From Streptomyces sp. MBT65 (lineage in GTDB: Bacteria > Actinomycetota > Actinomycetes > Streptomycetales > Streptomycetaceae): a stretch of 37,747 bases of DNA. The notes beneath the pieces were generated by a model. The model searched no databases and was not told the origin of the DNA. It worked only from the letters and a program-made list of their open reading frames with translations. Both the position numbers and the translations under genes were made by a program. Each line of letters opens with the position of its first letter. Positions within the stretch are counted from its first letter, which is position 1. Below are positions 1 to 11,803 of this stretch, piece by piece. Location: assembly GCF_016612545.1 (NCBI RefSeq), contig NZ_JAENRY010000046.1:1-37747 (forward strand), given 5' to 3'.

Positions 1-35
1 CGGACGGATCGTGGGCCGGGAGTAGGACGGCGCGT

Positions 36-97
36 GGCCGACGAGGTGGGTCGTGGGGCGGGAATGAGATGGGGCGCGGCCGACGAGGTGGGTCGTG
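36..97. repeat. 20-bp direct repeat, two copies 42 bp apart
   Basis: GGCCGACGAGGTGGGTCGTG occurs exactly at 36-55 and again at 78-97, with similar flanks. The rest of 1-140 has no gene I can support. One forward frame is open from the window edge to a TGA at about 157-159, but it begins outside the window and shows no recognisable protein. Confidence 0.6.
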
Positions 98-140
98 ATA
101 CGGAAGTGAGGCGAGCAGCGCGGCCGGTGAGGTGGATCCG

Positions 141-302
141 GTGCTCGCCGTACACCTGACGTCGGCCGCCCGTGCGGTCATACTGACGGCGGACGGCACA
201 CAAGCCGCATCCCCGCCCTCCCCGCCCTCGGGCAAAGCAGCACCCGCACCAGCACCCGCCGTTGTTCCTCCCGCCGACCAGGATCCGGAGCCCGTGGCAT
301 GA
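141..302 (+). CDS. possible small ORF coupled to the M56 protease
   Basis: A 53-codon reading frame starts at GTG 141, with GAGGTGG at 129-135 as a plausible ribosome-binding site, and ends in a TGA that overlaps the ATG of the next gene (ATGA at 299-302). The predicted peptide has an ordinary N-terminal half and an Ala/Pro-rich C-terminal half. No signal peptide, membrane segment or family motif is visible. The only argument for it is the overlapping stop-start, which in this genome marks coupled genes. G/C at third positions is only moderate and falls off in the 3' half, so it may be non-coding. It is not the BlaI/MecI-type repressor often found next to M56 proteases. Confidence 0.25.
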   Translation: MLAVHLTSAARAVILTADGTQAASPPSPPSGKAAPAPAPAVVPPADQDPEPVA

Positions 303-1237
303 CCGTCTGCCTGCTCCTGCTGAGCGTCGTCGCCCTCTCGGCCGCCGTTCCGGCTCCGCGCGCGCTGACCCGGGCCGTGTGGCCCGAACGGGAACCCGTG
401 GTCGGCCTGTGGGTGTGGCAGTGCCTGGTCGCCACGGTCCTGCTCTGCTGCCTGGCCGCTCTGGTCCTCGGCGCCGCCGCCGTCTTTCACACCGTCCGCG
501 ATCATGTCTTCGCCCCCGCTCCACCCGCCGTCACCGCGGCCTACGACCTCTCCGCCGCCCCCGTCTGGGCGGTCGCCCTCACGCTGTCACTGGCGTGCGG
601 GGCCGCCTGGACGACGACGATGCTCGCGCGCGAACTCGCCGAGGCCCGCCGCCGTCGCGGCCAGGCCCGCGCGCATCTGCGCGAGCGCGCCCCCGACCTG
701 CCGGCCGGCCTGCCCCCGGCGCGCGGCCCCCTCCTGGTCCTGGAGGACGAGTACCCGGACGCCTGGTGGATGCCCGGCCACCCGCCCCAACTCGTCGTCA
801 CCACAGGCGCCCTGCACCGCCTCACCGGCCACCAGCTCGACGCGGTCCTCACCCATGAGCGCGGTCACGCCCGCGCCCACCACGACTGGCTGCTGCACCT
901 GTCGACCGCGCTGGCCTCGGGTTTCCCCCGCGTCCCCGTATTCGCCCACTTCTGCGACCAGACCCACCGCCTGGTCGAGCTGGCCGCGGACGACACCGCC
1001 TCCCGGCAGTGCGGCCACCTCACCACGGCCCTGGCCCTCATCGAACTGAACAACCACCGAGGCGTCCTCTCCTGCGCCTCCAGCCACCGCCTCCTCGGCG
1101 AACGAGTGGACCGCCTCCTGGACCCCCGCCCACGACTGGGCCGCCGACGCCGAGCCCTGACAACAACGGTGGCGACCCTGGTCCCCCTGCTGCCCTTGCT
1201 GATCGTGTTCGCACCGGGGCTCACGGCCTTGGGCTGA
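299..1237 (+). CDS. M56-family (BlaR1-like) membrane zinc metalloprotease
   Basis: The 312-residue protein has an HExxH zinc site (HERGH, residues 186-190) and a downstream acidic ligand in ELAADD (E227 region), the arrangement of M48/M56 peptidases. Hydrophobic segments at about 1-18, 40-65, 88-110 and 285-310 place it in the membrane with the metalloprotease domain in the third loop, as in the protease half of BlaR1. No penicillin-sensor domain follows. The ATG at 299 has GGAG at 287-290, eight bases upstream. Streptomyces usually pair such proteases with a BlaI/CopY repressor; none is seen within the 298 bp available upstream. The stop codon lies inside the start of a degenerate repeat tract. 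Family assignment is secure; substrate is unknown. Confidence 0.85.
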   Translation: MTVCLLLLSVVALSAAVPAPRALTRAVWPEREPVVGLWVWQCLVATVLLCCLAALVLGAAAVFHTVRDHVFAPAPPAVTAAYDLSAAPVWAVALTLSLACGAAWTTTMLARELAEARRRRGQARAHLRERAPDLPAGLPPARGPLLVLEDEYPDAWWMPGHPPQLVVTTGALHRLTGHQLDAVLTHERGHARAHHDWLLHLSTALASGFPRVPVFAHFCDQTHRLVELAADDTASRQCGHLTTALALIELNNHRGVLSCASSHRLLGERVDRLLDPRPRLGRRRRALTTTVATLVPLLPLLIVFAPGLTALG

Positions 1238-1860
1238 GGGGCTTGGGCTCGCGGCCTTGGCTTAGGAACTTGGGCTGAGAGGCTTGGGCTCACGGCCCTG
1301 GGCTCGCGGCCTTGAACTGAGGAGGCTGGACTCACCACCTTGGGCTGAGGAGGCTGGGCCGACGGGCTTGGACTGAGGGGGATCGGGTTCGCGGCCTCGG
1401 GCTGAGGAGCCTGGGCTGGCTCCCCGGGCTGAGGGACCCTGGGGCAAGGGTCCCGGAGCTGACGGCCCTGGGCGAAGGCCACGGTAGACACCCCGGACTG
1501 AAGCCCCCGGGCTGAGGGCCTTGAGCTCACGGCCCTGGGCTGAGGAGCCTGGACTGACTCCCCGGACTGAGAGGCCTGGGGGCACGGGTCACGGAGCTGA
1601 CGCCCCTGGGCGAAGGCCGCGGCAGACACCCCGGCCTGAACTCCCGGGCCCACAGCCCCGGTCTGAAGGCCTTGAGGTCACGGCCCTGGGCTGACGAACC
1701 CAAACTGACTCCCCGGACTGAGAGGCCTTGAGGCAAGAGTCACGGAGCTGACGCCCCTGGGCGAAGGCCAGGGCAAACACCCCGAACCGAAGCTCCCGGG
1801 CTTACAGCCCCGGTCTGAAGGCCCCGGCTGAGACACCTGAGCCAAAGGTCCCGGGATGCA
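1218..1860. repeat. degenerate short-unit repeat tract with three long copies
   Basis: The tract is built from dozens of imperfect 14-16 nt units resembling CTTGGGCTGAGGGGC, alternating with versions such as CTTGGGCTCACGGCC. It begins over the stop codon of the M56 gene. Inside it are three longer imperfect direct repeats beginning CTCCCCGG at 1420, 1558 and 1709 (spacing 138 and 151 bp), each running through CTGGGCGAAGGCC. The segment 1861-2016 is C-rich, has no gene I can support, and contains small palindromes such as CCCTGGCCCAGGG. The tract sits between convergent genes, so it may act as a terminator buffer or be expanded non-coding DNA. Confidence 0.75.
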
Positions 1861-2016
1861 CGGTCCCTGGCCCAGGGCCGTACCGGCTCCCCACCCTCGG
1901 CCCCGGCCTTACCGCCCCGGGCCCCGACTTACCGCCCTGGGCCAAGCGCCGTACCGAGCCACCTACACCCGGTCCCGGTCCCTCCCCGTGCCCCTACACC
2001 CCGGTCCCGACCACCC

Positions 2017-4059
<2,043 letters not shown>

Positions 4060-4129
4060 CGCTCGTCCCCCGTACGTCGTCCCTCGACCACTGCGTCCAC
4101 GATAGGCGTCCGCGCTGACAGCGTCGGAG

Positions 4130-4138
4130 TTATCCACA
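4130..4138 (+). promoter_or_regulatory. perfect DnaA-box sequence
   Basis: TTATCCACA matches the classical 9-mer DnaA box exactly. It lies in the divergent 245-bp gap between recQ and the secreted-protein gene, about 70 bp upstream of recQ. This could be a DnaA-regulated promoter element, a DnaA titration site, or chance. Confidence 0.4.
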
Positions 4139-4304
4139 GGCTGGTGACGGTGACCGGGTGCGGTCATTCGAATGGCTCCCGTCGCATGGCACGACCGATA
4201 CGGCCGGAACATGCTGCTCGGGCGGGACCGCGGAGGCCCGCCATGCCCTCGAACGGACGGCGCCGCACGTGTGGACGCCTCCCGAAAGTCCAAGGAGCCC
4301 CACC

Positions 4305-4826
4305 ATGTCCTCTCGGACCGCCCTCGCGGTGGCAACCGCCGCCGCCTTCGCGCTGACCGCCGCCCCGGCCCACGCCGCGTCCGACGACCCCGACCCGTCC
4401 GTCTGGACCACGCTCAGCAAGACGTACCAGGCCACCTCGAAGTACGGGTACGAGGCGTTCGCCCCGGGCGGCGGCTACGCACGCACCGACACCTGTGTCG
4501 CCGACCAGGCCGAGGGCGGCATGGGCTACCACTACGTCAACCCGGCGAACATCGACTCGGTCGATCCGCAGAAGCCGGCGGCCCTGGTGTACGCGGACGG
4601 GTTCACGAACGAGTACACGGGCACGTCCAGCGGCGGCCCGCGCAAGCTGGTCGCGGTGGAGTGGGTCGTGAAGGACGCGGGTCAGGCCGCGCCGACGCTG
4701 TTCGGGCAGACCTTCCAGAAGAACCAGCTCCCCGGCTACTTCACCCTGCACGCCTGGCTCTACAAGCCCAACTCGGCGGGCCTGTTCGCCGCATGGAATC
4801 CCGAGGTCGTCTGCCCCACGGTCTGA
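4305..4826 (+). CDS. small secreted protein, function unknown
   Basis: The 173-residue protein has a Sec-type signal peptide: a short basic start, an Ala-rich hydrophobic core, and an AHA-A cleavage site near residue 25. The mature part is about 150 residues and has two cysteines, one early ([11 protein letters not shown]) and one near the C terminus (VVCPTV), likely forming a disulfide. It contains a GMGYHYVNP motif and several aromatic-rich strands, suggesting a compact extracellular domain. I do not recognise a family. The ATG at 4305 has AAGGAG at 4292-4297, seven bases upstream, so the longer frame from 4158 is not needed. It is monocistronic and ends at a strong hairpin. Confidence 0.8.
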   Translation: MSSRTALAVATAAAFALTAAPAHAASDDPDPSVWTTLSKTYQATSKYGYEAFAPGGGYARTDTCVADQAEGGMGYHYVNPANIDSVDPQKPAALVYADGFTNEYTGTSSGGPRKLVAVEWVVKDAGQAAPTLFGQTFQKNQLPGYFTLHAWLYKPNSAGLFAAWNPEVVCPTV

Positions 4827-4837
4827 CCGCACACATG

Positions 4838-4876
4838 CGAAGGCCCCGGCTCCCTCGAAGGGAACCGGGGCCTTCG
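4838..4876. terminator. bidirectional hairpin terminator
   Basis: CGAAGGCCCCGG (4838-4849) and CCGGGGCCTTCG (4865-4876) are perfect 12-bp arms around a 15-nt loop. It sits between the convergent ends of the secreted-protein gene and nuoN and can serve both. Confidence 0.85.
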
Positions 4877-4884
4877 GCCTGCGC

Positions 4885-6540
4885 TCAGCGCACGAACACG
4901 CCGGCCTGGTTGGCCAGATGCAGGAAGTACTGCGGGGCCACGCCGAGGACGAGCGTGGCCGCCACGGCCACCCCGATCGTCGCCATGGTCAGCGGGGACG
5001 GGACCGCGACGGTGGGACCGTCGGGCCTCGGCTCGCTGAAGAACATGAGCACGATCACGCGGATGTAGAAGAACGCCGCGATGGCGGAGGAGAGCACACC
5101 GACCACGACCAGCGGGGCCGCGCCACCGGCCGCCGCCGCCTTGAACACGGCGAACTTCCCGGCGAAACCGGCCGTCAGCGGAATGCCCGCGAAGGACAGC
5201 AGGAACACCGCGAAGACGGCCGCGACCAGGGGCGACCTGCGCCCGAGCCCCGCCCACTTCGACAGGTGCGTCGCCTCGCCGCCCGCGTCCCGTACGAGCG
5301 TGACGACCGCGAAGGCGCCGATCGTCACGAACGAGTACGCGCCCAGGTAGAAGAGCACGGACGAGACGCCGTCCCGGGTGGTCGCGATGACACCCGCGAG
5401 GATGAATCCCGCGTGCGCGATCGACGAGTACGCCAGCAGCCGCTTGATGTCGGTCTGGGTGATCGCGACGATCGCGCCGCCCAGCATCGTGATGATCGCG
5501 ACGCCCCACATGACGGGCCGCCAGTCCCAGCGCAGGCCCGGCAGCACGACGTAGAGCAGCCGGAGCAGCGCTCCGAAGGCGGCCACCTTGGTCGCGGCGG
5601 CCATGAAGCCGGTGACCGGGGTCGGCGCACCCTGGTAGACGTCGGGCGTCCACATGTGGAACGGCACCGCGCCCACCTTGAACAGCAGCCCCATGACGAT
5701 CATCGCGCCGCCGATGAGCAGCAGCGCGTCGTTGCCCATGGTGTCCGCGAGGGCCGGGTTGACGTTCGTGATGGAGCCGTCGACGACCTGCGCGATCGTG
5801 GAGTACGACATCGAGCCCGCGTAGCCGTAGAGCAGCGCGATGCCGAACAGGGTGAACGCGGAGGCGAAGGCGCCCAGGAGGAAGTACTTGACCGCCGCCT
5901 CCTGCGAGAGGAGCCGCTTGCGGCGGGCCAGGGCGCACAGGAGGTAGAGCGGGAGCGAGAAGACTTCCAGGGCCACGAACAGGGTCAACAGGTCGTTGGC
6001 GGACGGGAAGACGAGCATGCCGGCGACCGCGAAGAGCAGGAGCGGGAACACCTCCGTGGTGGTGAACCCGGCCTTGACCGCGGCCTTCTCGCTGTCGCTG
6101 CCGGGCACGGACGCGCCCTGCGCGGCGAAGGAGTCGACCCGGTTGCCGTGCGCCTCGGGGTCGAGGCGCCGCTCGGCGAAGGTGAACAGGCCGACCAGTC
6201 CGGAGAGCAGGATCACGCCCTGGAGGAACAGGGACGGTCCGTCGACGGCGATCGCGCCCATGGCCGCGATGTGCGCCTTGGTGGTGCCGTACCCGTCCGC
6301 CGCGAGCGCCAGGACCGCCGCGAAGGCGGCACAGAGCGCCACGACGGACACGAACACCTGGGCGTAGTAACGGGACTTGCGCGGGACGAACGCTTCGACC
6401 AGCACCCCGATGAGCGCCGCGCCGAGGATGATCAAGGTGGGCGACAATTGCCCGTACTCGATCTTCGGCGTGGGGATCTTCGAGATCGAGTCCGCGGTCG
6501 CCGCCGTTGTCCACAGGCTGTGGACGGCTGTTGCGCTCAC
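4885..6540 (-). CDS. nuoN: NADH-quinone oxidoreductase subunit N (antiporter-like)
   Basis: This is the last gene of the complex I operon and one of the three Mrp-antiporter-like proton-pumping membrane subunits. The 551-residue protein is almost entirely transmembrane helix, with the conserved pump glutamate in [10 protein letters not shown] (about E192) and the broken-helix lysine in [14 protein letters not shown] (about K288). A loop at about 130-160 is longer and more polar than in E. coli NuoN. It starts at GTG 6540, overlapping the nuoM TGA by GTGA, so it is translationally coupled. Its first codons contain an inverted pair of DnaA-box-like sequences. It ends eight bases before a strong terminator. 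Confidence 0.95.
   Translation of the reverse strand: MSATAVHSLWTTAATADSISKIPTPKIEYGQLSPTLIILGAALIGVLVEAFVPRKSRYYAQVFVSVVALCAAFAAVLALAADGYGTTKAHIAAMGAIAVDGPSLFLQGVILLSGLVGLFTFAERRLDPEAHGNRVDSFAAQGASVPGSDSEKAAVKAGFTTTEVFPLLLFAVAGMLVFPSANDLLTLFVALEVFSLPLYLLCALARRKRLLSQEAAVKYFLLGAFASAFTLFGIALLYGYAGSMSYSTIAQVVDGSITNVNPALADTMGNDALLLIGGAMIVMGLLFKVGAVPFHMWTPDVYQGAPTPVTGFMAAATKVAAFGALLRLLYVVLPGLRWDWRPVMWGVAIITMLGGAIVAITQTDIKRLLAYSSIAHAGFILAGVIATTRDGVSSVLFYLGAYSFVTIGAFAVVTLVRDAGGEATHLSKWAGLGRRSPLVAAVFAVFLLSFAGIPLTAGFAGKFAVFKAAAAGGAAPLVVVGVLSSAIAAFFYIRVIVLMFFSEPRPDGPTVAVPSPLTMATIGVAVAATLVLGVAPQYFLHLANQAGVFVR
6507..6526. promoter_or_regulatory. inverted DnaA-box-like pair in the nuoN 5' end
   Basis: TTGTCCACA at 6507-6515 is the form usually given for Streptomyces DnaA boxes. 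It is followed directly by CTGTGGAC, so that TCCACAG and CTGTGGA form perfect 7-bp arms around one base. The site lies inside codons of nuoN and could equally be coding coincidence. Confidence 0.3.
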
Positions 6541-8108
6541 TTGGCCGCCTCCACCGAGGGCTTGGGATCCTTCTTGTGTACGTCGGACATGGTCTGCTTG
6601 ACCGCCGGGTTCACGATGTCCGTGATCGGCTTCGGGTAGACGCCCAGGAAGACCAGCAGCACGATCAGCGGGGCGACGACCAGGAGTTCACGCGGTCGCA
6701 GGTCCGGCATCGAGGCGACCTCGGGCTTCACCGGGCCGGTCATCGTCCGCTGGTAGAGGACGAGGGTGTACAGCGCGGCCAGGACGATGCCGAAGGTGGC
6801 GATGATCCCGATGGCCGGGTAGCGCGAGAACGTGCCCACCAGGACCAGGAACTCGCTCACGAACGGCGCGAGTCCCGGCAGCGAGAGCGTGGCCAGACCG
6901 CCGATCAGGAAGGTGCCGGCGAGCACCGGGGCGACTTTCTGCACCCCTCCGTAGTCGGCGATCAGACGCGAGCCGCGCCGCGAGATCAGGAAGCCGGCGA
7001 CCAGCATCAACGCGGCCGTGGAAATACCGTGGTTGACCATGTAGAGCGTCGCGCCGGACTGGCCCTGGCTGGTCATCGCGAAGATGCCCAGGACGATGAA
7101 CCCGAAGTGCGAGATCGACGCGTATGCCACCAGCCGCTTGATGTCCCGCTGCCCGACGGCGAGCAGCGCGCCGTAGATGATGCTGATCACGGCGAGGACG
7201 AGGATGACGGGCGTCGCCCACTTGCTCGCGTTCGGGAACAGCTGGAGGCAGAAGCGGAGCATCGCGAAGGTGCCGACCTTGTCGACAACTGCCGTGATCA
7301 GTACGGCGACCGGCGCGGTGGCCTCGCCCATCGCGTTCGGCAGCCAGGTGTGCAGCGGCCACAGGGGCGCCTTCACCGCGAAGGCGAAGAAGAAGCCCAG
7401 GAACAGCCAGCGTTCGGTGTTGGTCGCCATGTGCAGTGTGCCGTTGGCCCGCGCCTGCGCGATCTCCGCGAGCGAGAAGTTCCCGGCCACTACGTAGAGG
7501 CCGATCACGGCCGCCAGCATGATGAGCCCGCCGACCAGGTTGTAGAGCAGGAACTTGACCGCCGCGTACGACCGTTGGGTGGCCGCCGCCTCGTCGCCGT
7601 GCTCGTGGGCCCGGTCGCCGAAGCCGCCGATGAGGAAGTACATCGGGATCAGCATGGCTTCGAAGAAGATGTAGAAGAGGAAGACGTCGGTGGCCTCGAA
7701 GGAGATGATCACCATCGCCTCCACCGCAAGGATGAGGGCGAAGAAGCCCTGGGTGGGCCGCCAGCGCTTGCTGCCGGTCTCCAGGGGGTCGGCGTCGTGC
7801 CAGCCGGCCAGGATGACGAACGGGATCAGCAGCGCGGTGAGCCCGATGAGCGCGACCGCGATGCCGTCCACACCCAGCTCGTAGCGGACCCCGAAGTCGG
7901 CGATCCAGGCGTGGGACTCGGTGAGTTGGTAGCGGTCGCCGCCCGGGTCGAAGCGCACCAGGATGGTGATGCCCAGCGCGAGCGTGGCCAGCGAGACGAG
8001 CAGCGCCAGCCATTTCGCGGCGGTGCGCCGGGCGGCCGGGACGGCGGCCGTGGCCACCGCCCCGAGGGCCGGGAGCGCCGCCGTCGCTGTCAGGAGGGGA
8101 AAGGACAT
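6537..8108 (-). CDS. nuoM: NADH-quinone oxidoreductase subunit M (antiporter-like)
   Basis: The central proton-pumping membrane subunit of complex I has 523 residues here. The pump glutamate lies in FYIFFEAMLIPMYF (E150) and the central lysine in FAVKAPLWPLHTWLPNAMGEA (K246), followed by the ATAPVAVL helix typical of NuoM. A hydrophilic loop with many His and Glu (about 163-180) joins two helices. The ATG at 8108 is five bases downstream of the nuoL stop codon and has only a weak purine stretch before it, so reinitiation after nuoL is likely. The frame continues upstream through nuoL, but that part is an arginine-rich shadow. Its stop overlaps the nuoN GTG. Confidence 0.95.
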   Translation of the reverse strand: MSFPLLTATAALPALGAVATAAVPAARRTAAKWLALLVSLATLALGITILVRFDPGGDRYQLTESHAWIADFGVRYELGVDGIAVALIGLTALLIPFVILAGWHDADPLETGSKRWRPTQGFFALILAVEAMVIISFEATDVFLFYIFFEAMLIPMYFLIGGFGDRAHEHGDEAAATQRSYAAVKFLLYNLVGGLIMLAAVIGLYVVAGNFSLAEIAQARANGTLHMATNTERWLFLGFFFAFAVKAPLWPLHTWLPNAMGEATAPVAVLITAVVDKVGTFAMLRFCLQLFPNASKWATPVILVLAVISIIYGALLAVGQRDIKRLVAYASISHFGFIVLGIFAMTSQGQSGATLYMVNHGISTAALMLVAGFLISRRGSRLIADYGGVQKVAPVLAGTFLIGGLATLSLPGLAPFVSEFLVLVGTFSRYPAIGIIATFGIVLAALYTLVLYQRTMTGPVKPEVASMPDLRPRELLVVAPLIVLLVFLGVYPKPITDIVNPAVKQTMSDVHKKDPKPSVEAAK

Positions 8109-8113
8109 CGGTA

Positions 8114-10009
8114 TCAGACCGCCCTCATCAGCAGGGTCGCGGCGACGAGGATGGCCGCACCGCCGAACATCGAGACCGCGTACGACCGCGCGTAGCCGTT
8201 CTGCAGCTTGCGCAGCCTTCCGGAGAGGCCGCCCATGGAGGCCGCCGTGCCGTTGACGACGCCGTCGACCAGGGTGTGGTCGACGTAGACCAAGGAGCGG
8301 GTGAGGTGCTCGCCGCCGCGCACCAGGACGACGTGGTTGAAGTCGTCCTGGAGGAGGTCGCGGCGGGCGGCCCGGGTGAGCAGCGAGCCGCGCGGGGCGA
8401 CGGCCGGGACGGTACGGCGCCCGTACTGCGCGTAGGCGATCCCGACGCCGATGACGAGGACGACCATGGTGGCCAGGGTGACCGTCAGGGCGCTGACCGG
8501 GGAGTTGCCCTCCTCGTGGCCGGTGATGGGCTCCAGCCAGTGCAGGAAGCGGTCGCCGATGCCGAAGATGCCGCCGGCGAAGACCGATCCGAAGGCCAGC
8601 ACGATCATCGGGATCGTCATCGTCTTCGGGGACTCGTGCGGGTGCGGTTCGTTGCCGTTCTCGTCGGGCTGCCAGCGCTTCTCGCCGAAGAAGGTCATCA
8701 GCATCACGCGCGTCATGTAGTACGCCGTGATGGCCGCGCCCAGCAGGGCCGCGCCGCCGAGGATCCAGCCCTCGGTGCCGCCCTTGGCGAAGGCCGCCTC
8801 GATGATCTTGTCCTTGGAGAAGAAGCCGGACAGGCCCGGGAAGCCGATGATGGCGAGGTAGCCGAGGCCGAAGGTGATGAAGGTGACCGGCATGTACTTC
8901 CTGAGGCCGCCGTACTTCCTCATGTCGACCTCGTCGTTCATGCCGTGCATGACCGAACCGGCGCCGAGGAAGAGCCCGGCCTTGAAGAAGCCGTGCGTCA
9001 CCAGGTGCATGATCGCGAAGACGTAGCCGATGGGGCCGAGGCCCGCGGCGAGCACCATGTAGCCGATCTGCGACATCGTCGAGCCGGCGAGGGCCTTCTT
9101 GATGTCGTCCTTCGCGCAACCGACGATCGCACCGAACAGGAGCGTGACGGCGCCGACCACGGTGACGACGAGTTGTGCGTCGGGCGCCGCGTTGAAGATC
9201 GCTCCGGAGCGGACGATCAGGTACACGCCCGCGGTCACCATGGTCGCCGCGTGGATGAGGGCCGAGACCGGGGTCGGGCCCTCCATCGCGTCGCCGAGCC
9301 AGGACTGGAGCGGTACCTGGGCGGACTTGCCGCAGGCGGCGAGCAGCAGCATCAGGGCGATGCCGGTGAGCTTGCCCTCGGAGGCGTCACCGACGTGGCT
9401 GAGGACCGGCCCGAAGGCGAAGGTCCCGAACGTGGTGAACATCAGCATGATGGCGATCGACAGGCCCATGTCGCCGACCCGGTTGACCAGGAAGGCCTTC
9501 TTCGCGGCGGTGGCCGCGCTGGGCTTGTGCTGCCAGAAGCCGATCAGCAGGTAGGAGGCGAGACCGACGCCCTCCCAACCGACGTACAGAAGCAGGTAGT
9601 TGTCGGCGAGGACGAGGATCAGCATCGCCGCGAGGAACAGGTTCAGATAGCCGAAGAAGCGGCGGCGGCGCTCGTCGTGCTCCATGTACCCGACCGAGTA
9701 CAGGTGGATGAGCGAGCCGACACCGGTGATCAGCAGGACGAAGGTCATCGACAGCTGGTCGAGGCGGAAGGTGACGTCCGCCTGGAAGCCCTCGACGGGG
9801 ACCCAGGTCCACAGGTGCTGCATGAGCGTCCGGTGCTCGGCGTTCTTCCCCAGCAGGTCGGTGAAGAGGACGACACCGATCACGAAGGAGGCGGACGACA
9901 GGAGCGTGCCGATCCAGTGGCCGACGGCATCGAGCCGCCGGCCGCCGCACAGCAGGACGACCGCTCCGAGCAGAGGCGCCGCTACCAGCAGCGCAATCAG
10001 GTTCTCCAC
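8114..10009 (-). CDS. nuoL: NADH-quinone oxidoreductase subunit L (antiporter-like)
   Basis: This is the distal proton-pumping subunit, 631 residues, with the long lateral-helix C terminus of the family. The signature [16 protein letters not shown] carries the pump glutamate (E146). K228 in [23 protein letters not shown] and H253 in [13 protein letters not shown] are the conserved channel residues. It starts at GTG 10009, with GAGGGG about ten bases upstream in the 3' end of nuoK. The 14-bp gap to nuoK and 5-bp gap to nuoM make these the two largest gaps in the distal half of the operon. Otherwise ordinary in codon use. Confidence 0.95.
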   Translation of the reverse strand: MENLIALLVAAPLLGAVVLLCGGRRLDAVGHWIGTLLSSASFVIGVVLFTDLLGKNAEHRTLMQHLWTWVPVEGFQADVTFRLDQLSMTFVLLITGVGSLIHLYSVGYMEHDERRRRFFGYLNLFLAAMLILVLADNYLLLYVGWEGVGLASYLLIGFWQHKPSAATAAKKAFLVNRVGDMGLSIAIMLMFTTFGTFAFGPVLSHVGDASEGKLTGIALMLLLAACGKSAQVPLQSWLGDAMEGPTPVSALIHAATMVTAGVYLIVRSGAIFNAAPDAQLVVTVVGAVTLLFGAIVGCAKDDIKKALAGSTMSQIGYMVLAAGLGPIGYVFAIMHLVTHGFFKAGLFLGAGSVMHGMNDEVDMRKYGGLRKYMPVTFITFGLGYLAIIGFPGLSGFFSKDKIIEAAFAKGGTEGWILGGAALLGAAITAYYMTRVMLMTFFGEKRWQPDENGNEPHPHESPKTMTIPMIVLAFGSVFAGGIFGIGDRFLHWLEPITGHEEGNSPVSALTVTLATMVVLVIGVGIAYAQYGRRTVPAVAPRGSLLTRAARRDLLQDDFNHVVLVRGGEHLTRSLVYVDHTLVDGVVNGTAASMGGLSGRLRKLQNGYARSYAVSMFGGAAILVAATLLMRAV

Positions 10010-10023
10010 GATTCAGCGACCCC

Positions 10024-10323
10024 TCAGAGCTTCATCAGGCTGGCGTCGTCGACCGAGGCCGAGTGGCGGGAACGGAACAGCGACACGATGATCGCGAGCC
10101 CGACCACGACCTCCGCGGCGGCGACGACCATCGTGAAGAAGGCGATGACCTGACCGTCGAGATTGCCGTGCATCCGGGAGAAGGTGACGAACGCGAGGTT
10201 GCAGGCGTTGAGCATCAGCTCGACGCACATGAACACGACGATCGCGTTCCGCCTGATCAACACGCCGGTGGCGCCGATCGTGAACAACAGGGCGGAGAGA
10301 TAGAGGTAGTTGACGGGGTTCAC
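10024..10323 (-). CDS. nuoK: NADH-quinone oxidoreductase subunit K
   Basis: The 99-residue, three-helix membrane subunit matches the family's usual length. The two buried glutamates needed for proton transfer are present: E35 in [14 protein letters not shown] and E71 in [11 protein letters not shown]. It starts at GTG 10323, overlapping the nuoJ TGA by GTGA. The C-terminal tail ([15 protein letters not shown]) is short and polar. Confidence 0.96.
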   Translation of the reverse strand: MNPVNYLYLSALLFTIGATGVLIRRNAIVVFMCVELMLNACNLAFVTFSRMHGNLDGQVIAFFTMVVAAAEVVVGLAIIVSLFRSRHSASVDDASLMKL

Positions 10324-11165
10324 TTCGACGCCTCCTCGGTCCGCTTGAGGTTCGCGGGCTCGATCGGGGTCCGCTCCAGGCGCTCCTCGGCGCGCTGCTC
10401 CAGGGCCCGCAGATCGCCCAGCGCCTCGCTGGACACGTCACGGATCTGGCCGCGGTCACGGAGCGTCTTGCTGACCGTGAGCTCGGAGGGGGTGCCGTCG
10501 GGCAGCAGGCCCTGGACGTCCACCGCGTTGTGCCGGGCGTAGACGCCGGGGGCCGGGAGCGGCGGGACGTGCTTGCCCTCGCGGACGCGCTGTTCGGACA
10601 GCTCTCGCTGGGTCTTGGGCCGCTCGGCGCGCTCGCGGTGGGTGAGCACCATGGCGCCGACGGCGGCCGTGATCAGCAGGGCGCCGGTGATCTCGAAGGC
10701 GAACACGTACTTCGTGAAGATGAGGGCGGCCAGGCCCTCCACGTTGCCGTTCGCGTTCGCCGTGCCCAGGCCGTCGAACTGGTTGATCGAGGCGTTGCCG
10801 ATGCCCGCGAAGAGCAGGATGCCGAAGCCGAGCCCACAGAGAAGGGCCAGCCAGCGCTGGCCCTTGATGGTCTCCGTCAGGGAGTCGGCGGCCGTGACGC
10901 CGACCAGCATCACCACGAAGAGGAACAGCATCATGATCGCGCCGGTGTAGACGACGATCTGTACGACGCCCAGGAAGTAGGCGCCGTTGGCGAGGTAGAA
11001 CACCGCCAGGATGATCATGGTCCCGGCGAGGGAGAGGGCGCTGTGCACGGCCCTCTTCATGAGGACGGTGGACAGGGCGCCGATCACCGCGACCGTGCCG
11101 AGGATCCAGAACTGGAAGGCCTCGCCGGTGGAGGTGGAGTAGGCGGCGGCGAACTGCGCGCTCAT
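10320..11165 (-). CDS. nuoJ: NADH-quinone oxidoreductase subunit J with extended tail
   Basis: The first 170 or so residues form the five-helix NuoJ membrane domain, including [15 protein letters not shown], the helix with the pi-bulge next to the quinone pathway. Beyond it is a hydrophilic tail of about 110 residues rich in Arg and Glu, making the protein 281 residues against about 184 in E. coli. I believe such tails are common in actinobacterial NuoJ; what it binds is unknown. The ATG at 11165 overlaps the nuoI TGA by ATGA. Confidence 0.94.
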   Translation of the reverse strand: MSAQFAAAYSTSTGEAFQFWILGTVAVIGALSTVLMKRAVHSALSLAGTMIILAVFYLANGAYFLGVVQIVVYTGAIMMLFLFVVMLVGVTAADSLTETIKGQRWLALLCGLGFGILLFAGIGNASINQFDGLGTANANGNVEGLAALIFTKYVFAFEITGALLITAAVGAMVLTHRERAERPKTQRELSEQRVREGKHVPPLPAPGVYARHNAVDVQGLLPDGTPSELTVSKTLRDRGQIRDVSSEALGDLRALEQRAEERLERTPIEPANLKRTEEASK

Positions 11166-11803
11166 GCCTCCACCCCCTCTTCCTCGGGCTTATCGCTCTT
11201 GGGCTTATCGCTCTTGGGCTTCTCGCCCTTGGAGACGGCGACTTGGGGCACCGTGCCGGGCGCGGCCTCCGTCACCAGGCCCCGGTAATAGTCCTGTTCG
11301 GTCATCCCCGGGTAGATGGCGTGCGGGCTGTCGACCATGGTGTCGTCGAGGCCGGCCAGCAGCTGTTCCTTGGTGTAGATCAGGTTGGCGCGGCTGCTGT
11401 CGGCCAGCTCGAACTCGTTGGTCATCGTCAACGCGCGCGTGGGGCACGCCTCGATGCACAGGCCGCACAGGATGCAGCGGGCGTAGTTGATCTGGTAGAC
11501 GCGGCCGTACCGCTCGCCCGGCGAGTAGCGCTCCTCGTCGGTGTTGTCGGCGCCCTCCACATAGATGGCGTCGGCGGGGCAGGCCCAGGCGCACAGCTCG
11601 CAGCCGACGCACTTCTCCAGGCCGTCCGGATGGCGGTTGAGCTGGTGCCGTCCGTGGAACCGGGGGGCTGTGGTCTTCTGCTGCTCCGGGTACTGCTCGG
11701 TCAGCCGCTTCTTGAACATGGCCTTGAAGGTCACGCCGAAGCCGGCCACGGGGTTCTGGAAGCCAGGCTTCGTCTGCCCGGTCTCCTTTGGCTCCTCAGC
11801 CAT
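11162..11803 (-). CDS. nuoI: NADH-quinone oxidoreductase subunit I (2x[4Fe-4S])
   Basis: This peripheral-arm subunit carries electrons toward cluster N2 through two ferredoxin-type clusters. Ligands are C65, C68, C71, C75 ([12 protein letters not shown]) and C110, C113, C116, C120 ([12 protein letters not shown]), eight cysteines in all. The chosen ATG at 11803 has an excellent AAAGGAGG six bases upstream. The frame is open 20 codons further, but that start would lack a ribosome site and sit deeper in nuoH. The start lies within nuoH, giving an 8-bp overlap. The C terminus ends in [19 protein letters not shown] repeats encoded by a 15-bp tandem repeat, unlike the E. coli protein. Confidence 0.95.
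   Translation of the reverse strand: MAEEPKETGQTKPGFQNPVAGFGVTFKAMFKKRLTEQYPEQQKTTAPRFHGRHQLNRHPDGLEKCVGCELCAWACPADAIYVEGADNTDEERYSPGERYGRVYQINYARCILCGLCIEACPTRALTMTNEFELADSSRANLIYTKEQLLAGLDDTMVDSPHAIYPGMTEQDYYRGLVTEAAPGTVPQVAVSKGEKPKSDKPKSDKPEEEGVEA
11186..11230. repeat. 15-bp tandem repeat inside the nuoI 3' end
   Basis: GGGCTTATCGCTCTT is repeated exactly at 11186-11200 and 11201-11215, with a degenerate third copy at 11216-11230. The unit is a multiple of three, so copy changes would keep the nuoI frame and only lengthen the Lys/Asp/Pro tail. Confidence 0.8.

Noticed and set aside
865..1653. Minus-strand open frame with repeated Pro/Gln/Ser/Arg peptides
   Set aside because: It runs through the repeat tract and into the antisense of the M56 gene, and several frames of the tract are open at once. 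No start signal or family resemblance.
4130..6526. A replication origin
   Set aside because: Too few DnaA boxes, most within or beside coding DNA, and no dnaA, dnaN or gyrB nearby.
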